A DNA stretch of 64,000 nt, from assembly GCF_003971235.1 (NCBI RefSeq), contig NZ_CP034661.1, forward strand, positions 4,774,001 to 4,838,000. Direction: 5' to 3'. The stretch is from Chryseobacterium aureum (GTDB lineage: Bacteria > Bacteroidota > Bacteroidia > Flavobacteriales > Weeksellaceae). The notes under the pieces were generated by a model. That model was not told where the DNA came from. It searched no databases and worked only from the letters and a program-made list of their open reading frames with translations. The stretch's first letter is position 1. Every line of letters starts with the position of its first letter. The position numbers and the translations under genes are program-made. Positions 60,310-64,000 of the stretch are shown in pieces.

Positions 60310-60447
60310 ATGATGTACGGAGGAAGTTTTGGGCCGAATTGGGCTTGGGTTTTAATGGGTATATGTGCGGTATTTGGATTTTTATCAGCTGTATATTTTT
60401 TAGTAAAAGGAATTGTCTGGTTGTTTAATCATATCCAGATAGTTTAA
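60310..60447 (+). CDS. Very small membrane protein (45 residues)
   Basis: ATG at 60310 or 60313, TAA at 60445-60447. The protein MMYGGSFGPNWAWVLMGICA continues with VFGFLSAVYFLVKGIVWLF and a short polar tail. One transmembrane helix spans about residues 13-38. The position before packaging genes would fit a small holin-like or lysis accessory protein, but this is only inference. Confidence 0.55.
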   Translation: MMYGGSFGPNWAWVLMGICAVFGFLSAVYFLVKGIVWLFNHIQIV

Positions 60448-60451
60448 AACG

Positions 60452-60520
60452 TGTTGCCAGTATATGAGATATACGACCTTAACATCGGTTAAGAGTTACT
60501 GAGCGAAACAGGGGGCAACA
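60452..60520 (+). ncRNA. Structured RNA candidate 1 (closed by a 7-bp stem)
   Basis: TGTTGCC (60452-60458) pairs with GGCAACA (60514-60520). Inside are two perfect hairpins, GTATAT-GAG-ATATAC (60460-60474) and CTTAAC-ATCG-GTTAAG (60478-60493), and a weaker CTG-AGCGAAA-CAG. Together they make a compact multi-branched junction of 69 bases, about tRNA size. It has none of the conserved tRNA D- or T-loop sequence. There is no reading frame across it. No match to a family I know. Confidence 0.5.
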
Positions 60521-60563
60521 GCAAGAACTTGATCTATGGTTGGCACTGGGGAAGACTAGAAAC

Positions 60564-60661
60564 GGGTATTTAGCTCAGTTGGTAGAGCGGTTGCGAGAGC
60601 AGGTTGAAGAAACCAGGGTGAAAAGCCCTTCAGGTCGGAGGTTCGAATCCTTCAATATCCA
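60564..60661 (+). tRNA. tRNA-like element without an ordinary anticodon arm
   Basis: Acceptor GGGTATT (60564-60570) pairs with AATATCC (60654-60660, one G-U), discriminator A661. The D arm is GCTC-AGTTGGTA-GAGC (60573-60588). The T arm is GGAGG-TTCGAAT-CCTTC (60637-60653). These are fully normal. Between the D and T arms are 48 bases instead of about 22-40, and no 5-bp stem with a 7-base loop exists. Alternatives are TGAAG/CTTCA with an 18-base loop, or AGGG-TGAAAAG-CCCT. CCA is not encoded. The anticodon is unassigned; it may be a decayed tRNA or a tRNA mimic. Confidence 0.5.
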
Positions 60662-60674
60662 CTAGATTGATTTA

Positions 60675-60741
60675 ATAGAGCAAAGGTGAACCGAACACCA
60701 TCGGCCACGTTCGGAAGGCGGTAAAGCAGATCTCTATTTTT
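60675..60741 (+). ncRNA. Structured RNA candidate 2 (closed by ATAGAG/CTCTAT)
   Basis: ATAGAG (60675-60680) pairs with CTCTAT (60732-60737), followed by T residues. Inside, CCGAAC (60691-60696) pairs with GTTCGG (60709-60714). It lies just after the tRNA-like element and may be the 3' part of the same transcript or a terminator with an internal arm. Confidence 0.45.
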
Positions 60742-60788
60742 AATGCAGAAGGAACTATTTTTTTCATATTAATATTTATGATTTTGTG

Positions 60789-60819
60789 TCCCGCTGCTGT
60801 AATAGGTAGCGGGGTTTTT
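60789..60819 (+). terminator. Terminator of the RNA locus
   Basis: CCCGCT (60790-60795) pairs with AGCGGG (60808-60813) around a 12-base loop, followed by TTTTT. It marks the end of the 60.45-60.8 kb non-coding stretch. Confidence 0.7.
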
Positions 60820-60859
60820 AATTTAGGGAGTATAAGTAATAATTTTTTAAAAAAATAAA

Positions 60860-61066
60860 ATGGAAAAGGATTTAATCATTAAAGCGTTATTAGAAATAGG
60901 ATTTAAACAACTGTATCCTGAAAGAAGTCCTGAAAAATTAAACTACGAAGGTTACCCAATTGAAGTTAAAGAAAGTGATACATTGCCTTCTATTCTTAAG
61001 AAAGTTTTTGAAGCTGGTAGAACTTTGAAAACATGGGAGGTAAAGAATGTTTTGCAAATTCAATAG
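60860..61066 (+). CDS. Hypothetical 68-residue phage protein
   Basis: A small protein of two helices (EKDLIIKALLEIGFKQLYPE and SILKKVFEAGRTLKTWEV). The first segment resembles the end of the 76-residue protein at 60027. No family is recognised. Confidence 0.6.
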   Translation: MEKDLIIKALLEIGFKQLYPERSPEKLNYEGYPIEVKESDTLPSILKKVFEAGRTLKTWEVKNVLQIQ

Positions 61067-61084
61067 CAACTAAACTAATTTCCT

Positions 61085-61324
61085 ATGGAGAGTAAAGAAA
61101 AAATGATTGAAAGAATTGCAATGAGTGCTAATCAATCTTACGAAAAAGTAGAATCTGATATAAATTCATTGATAAGTATGGGCGTTAGTTCGAATACTGC
61201 ATCTGAAGCATTAAAGGGGCTAAGTGATGAAATTCGCAATGTCAAAAAAAGTTTTCCTTCCTATAGAAGAGGAGGCTCAAATTACACTAAGCCCAAGAAG
61301 CGAAAGAAGAAATTTAAATACTAA
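61085..61324 (+). CDS. Hypothetical 79-residue basic phage protein
   Basis: Helical first half (SYEKVESDINSLISMGVSSN) and a very basic tail (KPKKRKKKFKY) that could bind nucleic acid. No family is recognised. Confidence 0.55.
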   Translation: MESKEKMIERIAMSANQSYEKVESDINSLISMGVSSNTASEALKGLSDEIRNVKKSFPSYRRGGSNYTKPKKRKKKFKY

Positions 61325-61327
61325 ACT

Positions 61328-61615
61328 ATGGAGAAAGAAGAAAACAAGAATATGGTATTAAATAATGAATTAATTCAAGCTTATAAACAGATGTTGAGTA
61401 ATCCAAAAGATTACAATTTGCCATTCAAATCAATTGATGAAATTTTTGATCCTTCAGATAATGCAATTGCAAAACATTCAGTTTTTGAGAAATATCAGAG
61501 CTTAATACAAAGAGATATTCCAAAAGTTGTTTTTTACATTATTATGGATGGTCTTTTTGTTCAAAGAAAAGCGGATGACGGAAATTTAGGATGGCTACTA
61601 ACATTTAATGTTTAA
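61328..61615 (+). CDS. Hypothetical 95-residue phage protein
   Basis: An acidic to neutral helical protein (LNNELIQAYKQMLSNPKDYN). It lies 3 bases after the previous gene. No family is recognised. Confidence 0.55.
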   Translation: MEKEENKNMVLNNELIQAYKQMLSNPKDYNLPFKSIDEIFDPSDNAIAKHSVFEKYQSLIQRDIPKVVFYIIMDGLFVQRKADDGNLGWLLTFNV

Positions 61616-61626
61616 ACTAATTTTCT

Positions 61627-61830
61627 ATGGCAGAGGGAGTGACAGGGAGTGCGGTGAATGAGCTTGAAGTTTTGGAAAGAGACTACGAAAGCCGAATTCG
61701 AGCAAAAATCAACCTTGAAAAAATGAAGAAGATTGAAAGCACGTGGTGCCGTGTTGGAGTGTGTATGTTGAGAGGGGGAATATTAACGACTTTTAAACCG
61801 AAGAAGAATGGCAAGACCGTCAGAATATGA
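61627..61830 (+). CDS. Hypothetical 67-residue phage protein
   Basis: A helical, basic protein with two Cys (TWCRVGVC) overlapping the small-terminase gene by 23 bases. It may be real because of tight spacing on both sides. No family is recognised. Confidence 0.45.
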   Translation: MAEGVTGSAVNELEVLERDYESRIRAKINLEKMKKIESTWCRVGVCMLRGGILTTFKPKKNGKTVRI

Positions 61831-62194
61831 TTTTGAACTTTGTAAAAAGATTTGTGATGAAGTTGCAAATGGTGAAAACATTATTTCAGTTTTAAAAGAA
61901 TCGACTTATCCTTCATGGTCTACTTTCCGTAGGTGGAAAAATGAGAATGACGAATTACGAACATTGTATGTAAACTCTCAGCAAGACAAGGGTATAGCAT
62001 TGGAAAATGAAATTGATGATGTTATGCAATCCCTAAAGGCGGGAGATATGGAAGCTTCAGTTGGTAACGTACTAATCCAAACTTTAAAATGGAAGATGGC
62101 TAAATTCTATCCTAAAATGTTTGGTGATAAATTAGACGTAGAGGCTAACGGTAATTTAAATATTACTTGGAACGAAGAAAAGACGTATGAGTAA
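61808..62194 (+). CDS. terS: Terminase small subunit
   Basis: A 128-residue protein with an N-terminal HTH (CDEVANGENIISVLKESTYP followed by SWSTFRRWKNEND), a coiled middle and a C-terminal segment LKWKMAKFYPKMFGDKLDVE, as in Sf6 gp1-like small terminases. It recognises the packaging site and its stop shares one base with the start of terL. Confidence 0.83.
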   Translation: MARPSEYDFELCKKICDEVANGENIISVLKESTYPSWSTFRRWKNENDELRTLYVNSQQDKGIALENEIDDVMQSLKAGDMEASVGNVLIQTLKWKMAKFYPKMFGDKLDVEANGNLNITWNEEKTYE

Positions 62195-63498
62195 TGAGGT
62201 TGTCAAAAAAGCAAACAATTGCTCTTGACTATTTAGAAGACGGAGTAACGAATGAAATAGGATATGGAGGCGGGGCCGGAGGTGGTAAATCTATTCTAGG
62301 CTGTTACTGGCAGTTAAAAAACCGTTTGAAATATCCAGATACCCGTGGGCTTATTGGCAGGGCGTCATTGAAGACTTTAAAGGAAACGACATTGCAGTCT
62401 TTTTTTTATGTTGCAAACCAACAGGGGTTGAAGGCAAACATTCATTACAAATTCAATGCTCAGTCAAACCAAATACTTTTCCCGAATAAATCAATCATTT
62501 TTTTAAAAGACCTTTTCCTTTATCCTTCGGACCCAAACTTTGACGAGCTGGGATCGCTGGAAATAACTGATCTTTTCATTGACGAAACGGCTCAGATAAC
62601 AAAGAAGGCATGGGATATTGCTCAGTCAAGGATAAGGTATAACTTGGATATGTACGGTTTGGTTCCAAAAGCATTATGGACGTCTAACCCGTCTAAGAAC
62701 TGGAATTACCAGGATTATTATTTACCTGACGAAAAAGGAGAAATGCCTAACAATAGAAAGTTTGTTCAATCGCTGGTCACTGATAATCCTTACATATCAA
62801 AGCACTACATTGATAATCTACATAAACTGCCGGAAGTAGATAAGCAAAGGTTATTATATGGTAATTGGAGATATGATGATGATCCTGCAAGATTGATTGA
62901 ATACGATAAAATCATTAATGCGTTTAGCAATTCATTTGTTTCAGAAGGGCAAAGATATATAACAGCTGATATTGCTCGTTTTGGTAGTGATAAAGCTGTC
63001 ATTATAGTTTGGTCAGGCTATCGAGTTCTAAAGATTGTTTCAATTGATAAATGCTCAATTACAGAGCTTGCCGAAAGAATAAAGTTATTAGCAAGAGAAT
63101 ATAGTGTTCCGGTTAATAACATAGTTTGTGATGAAGATGGTGTAGGCGGTGGAGTAGTCGATATTTTAGGCTGTAAAGGATTTGTTAACAATGCAAAACC
63201 ATTTGAAGAAAACGAATCTATTGTTCAGTATCAAAACCTTAAATCTCAATGTTATTTTCATCTGTCATATAAATTCAACTCAGATCTTATTTATATAGGA
63301 GAAACCGAGTATAAAGAGGTTATTATTCAAGAACTGGAGCAAGTCAAACGGCATAACATTGACAAAGATGGAAAACTGGCTGTTATTCCAAAGGAAAAAG
63401 TAAAAGAACTATTGGGAAGGTCTCCGGATTATTCTGATGCATTAATGATGCGTATGTATTTCAAACTAGAACCAAAACAAGAAGTGTTTGTTTTTTAA
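62194..63498 (+). CDS. terL: Terminase large subunit
   Basis: A 434-residue packaging motor. Walker A GGGAGGGKS (25-33), Walker B DLFIDE (126-131) and motif C TSNPS (163-167) form the ATPase. The nuclease domain has D259 in YITADIARFG, D313 in VCDEDGVGGG and a late Asp in SPDYSDALMMRMYF. It fits the phage terminase_3/terminase_6 style. It packages DNA into the prohead. Confidence 0.93.
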   Translation: MRLSKKQTIALDYLEDGVTNEIGYGGGAGGGKSILGCYWQLKNRLKYPDTRGLIGRASLKTLKETTLQSFFYVANQQGLKANIHYKFNAQSNQILFPNKSIIFLKDLFLYPSDPNFDELGSLEITDLFIDETAQITKKAWDIAQSRIRYNLDMYGLVPKALWTSNPSKNWNYQDYYLPDEKGEMPNNRKFVQSLVTDNPYISKHYIDNLHKLPEVDKQRLLYGNWRYDDDPARLIEYDKIINAFSNSFVSEGQRYITADIARFGSDKAVIIVWSGYRVLKIVSIDKCSITELAERIKLLAREYSVPVNNIVCDEDGVGGGVVDILGCKGFVNNAKPFEENESIVQYQNLKSQCYFHLSYKFNSDLIYIGETEYKEVIIQELEQVKRHNIDKDGKLAVIPKEKVKELLGRSPDYSDALMMRMYFKLEPKQEVFVF

Positions 63499-63508
63499 TT
63501 AAAAAATT

Positions 63509-63817
63509 ATGGAAGGAAATTTTAGAGTGCTTCAAACGGCAGAAAATGAATTCAGAATTCAAAAGGAAGTAATAAGACAGGAAAACAAACCTGTTTATAT
63601 ATTTAAAATTCCTATTTGGATAAAGACTGTTGACGTAAGCGTATGGCAAAATGTAGATAAACATGGAATTGTTATTTCAATGTTTAATATTTTGAGATCA
63701 GATCCGGCAATTTATGCAGATAGAGATTCAGCAATCAGGAGAATAAATTACATAAAGGAATATCCTAAAGTTGTTTATACCGATGTATCTCCATTATACC
63801 AAAATATATGTAAATGA
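63509..63817 (+). CDS. Hypothetical 102-residue phage protein between terL and portal
   Basis: A basic protein of mixed strands (ENKPVYIFKIPIWIKTVDVS). No family is recognised. Conserved position between terminase and portal is typical of a small structural or accessory gene. Confidence 0.6.
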   Translation: MEGNFRVLQTAENEFRIQKEVIRQENKPVYIFKIPIWIKTVDVSVWQNVDKHGIVISMFNILRSDPAIYADRDSAIRRINYIKEYPKVVYTDVSPLYQNICK

Positions 63818-63855
63818 CAAATTTTCACTATATTAGAGATAAATGAAGTTAGGAA

Positions 63856-64000
63856 ATGGCGAAGGATAATTTTTGGGGTAGGATGTTTGGCGGTGCTTTT
63901 GGAAGCCAAAAAACATGGGATAACGCATTTAATAAAGCTTGGTATCAATTCTTAGGCGGACAGGCTGCACAATACGACTACAAAGACTCTACATACTTAG
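63856..64000 (+). CDS. Start of a presumed phage portal protein (cut by the window end)
   Basis: ATG at 63856. The first 48 residues MAKDNFWGRMFGGAFGSQKT ... NKAWYQFLGGQAAQYDYKDS run off the end. The call rests on the position after terL and the look of the N-terminus (short basic-Gly start, then Tyr-rich), which fits portal proteins of this phage group. No catalytic feature can be checked. Confidence 0.5.
   Translation, partial: MAKDNFWGRMFGGAFGSQKTWDNAFNKAWYQFLGGQAAQYDYKDSTYL

Larger units (their letters stand above)
40602..64000. mobile_element. Prophage, left part (continues past the window)
   Basis: From about 40.6 kb onward the gene pattern changes to short overlapping genes, almost all rightward. 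The order is cargo genes, leftward repressor with divergent cro-like gene, RecT/RecE-like recombination, replication initiator and DnaB, cytosine methyltransferase, MazG-like protein, NinG, terminases and the beginning of a portal-like gene. This is the lambdoid layout of a tailed temperate phage. The left boundary is placed between the methyltransferase start (40,589) and the first cargo gene (stop at 40,795) by context only. No integrase and no second att site are in view. Confidence 0.9.

Noticed and set aside
60450..60745. Group I intron or integron attC site
   Set aside because: AGACTAGAAAC and GAGATATACGACC recall group I core elements but come in the wrong order and without exon pairing. 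The GTTGCC...GGCAAC arms have the wrong polarity for attC, and no integrase is near.
40602..64000. Stop-codon reassignment in the phage (TAG read as an amino acid)
   Set aside because: Several phage genes end in TAG at sensible positions (for example 42806, 51448 and 53861), and only one gene has an internal TAG. No suppressor anticodon can be read from the tRNA-like element.
40590..64000. Integrase and second attachment site
   Set aside because: I looked for a tyrosine or serine recombinase on both strands and found none; these should be at the prophage end outside this window.

Overview
The window is a Bacteroidota (Flavobacteriia) chromosome, most likely Chryseobacterium or a close relative, carrying the first part of a prophage. 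The assignment rests on low GC, flavobacterial gene families (DUF5686, DUF937-OmpA, archaeal-type ProS, DnaJ with only one zinc centre), near-absence of Shine-Dalgarno sequences, and repeated exact matches to the Bacteroidota -7 promoter element TANNTTTG just upstream of genes.

Region 1 (1-40,600) is host chromosome. It holds the ilvC end and ilvA; a 1.3-kb gene-free stretch with three 361-bp tandem repeats; secreted M28 peptidase, DUF5686 and MauG-like peroxidase/PhoX-like genes; alaS; an ECF sigma/zinc anti-sigma pair followed by DUF417 and a membrane-anchored MsrA-MsrB fusion (probably a redox-stress unit); an ABC transporter; an AAA ATPase; an FAD oxidoreductase; prfB; dedA; two extracytoplasmic serine hydrolases; dnaJ-grpE; mntH; an OmpA-like protein; proS; a Trp/Gly-rich lipoprotein with a FadL-like porin; a ZIP transporter and a methyltransferase. 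Intergenic DNA here is rich in repeats: a six-unit 94-97-bp array at 31.4-32.0 kb, a 172-bp duplication at 10.65-11.0 kb, and one element present in opposite orientations at 11.3 and 25.3 kb.

Region 2 (about 40,602-64,000, running off the end) is a prophage. Its left edge carries cargo genes (two secreted proteins, a small lipoprotein, a membrane protein). Then come a leftward repressor and divergent cro-like gene, a long rightward early operon of small overlapping genes, RecT with a RecE-like nuclease, a replication initiator and DnaB, a cytosine C5 methyltransferase, a MazG-like protein and NinG, a non-coding stretch with several strong RNA folds including a tRNA-like element without an ordinary anticodon arm, and then packaging genes (small and large terminase, start of a presumed portal). 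No integrase lies in the window, so it should be at the other end.

The points most worth a second look are the structured RNA locus at 60.25-60.82 kb, a phage gene interrupted by an amber codon where Trp is expected, a leftward HTH reading frame directly after an in-frame UGA with no ATG, a divergent promoter pair with mirrored operator-like sites at 51.8 kb, and the repeat arrays.
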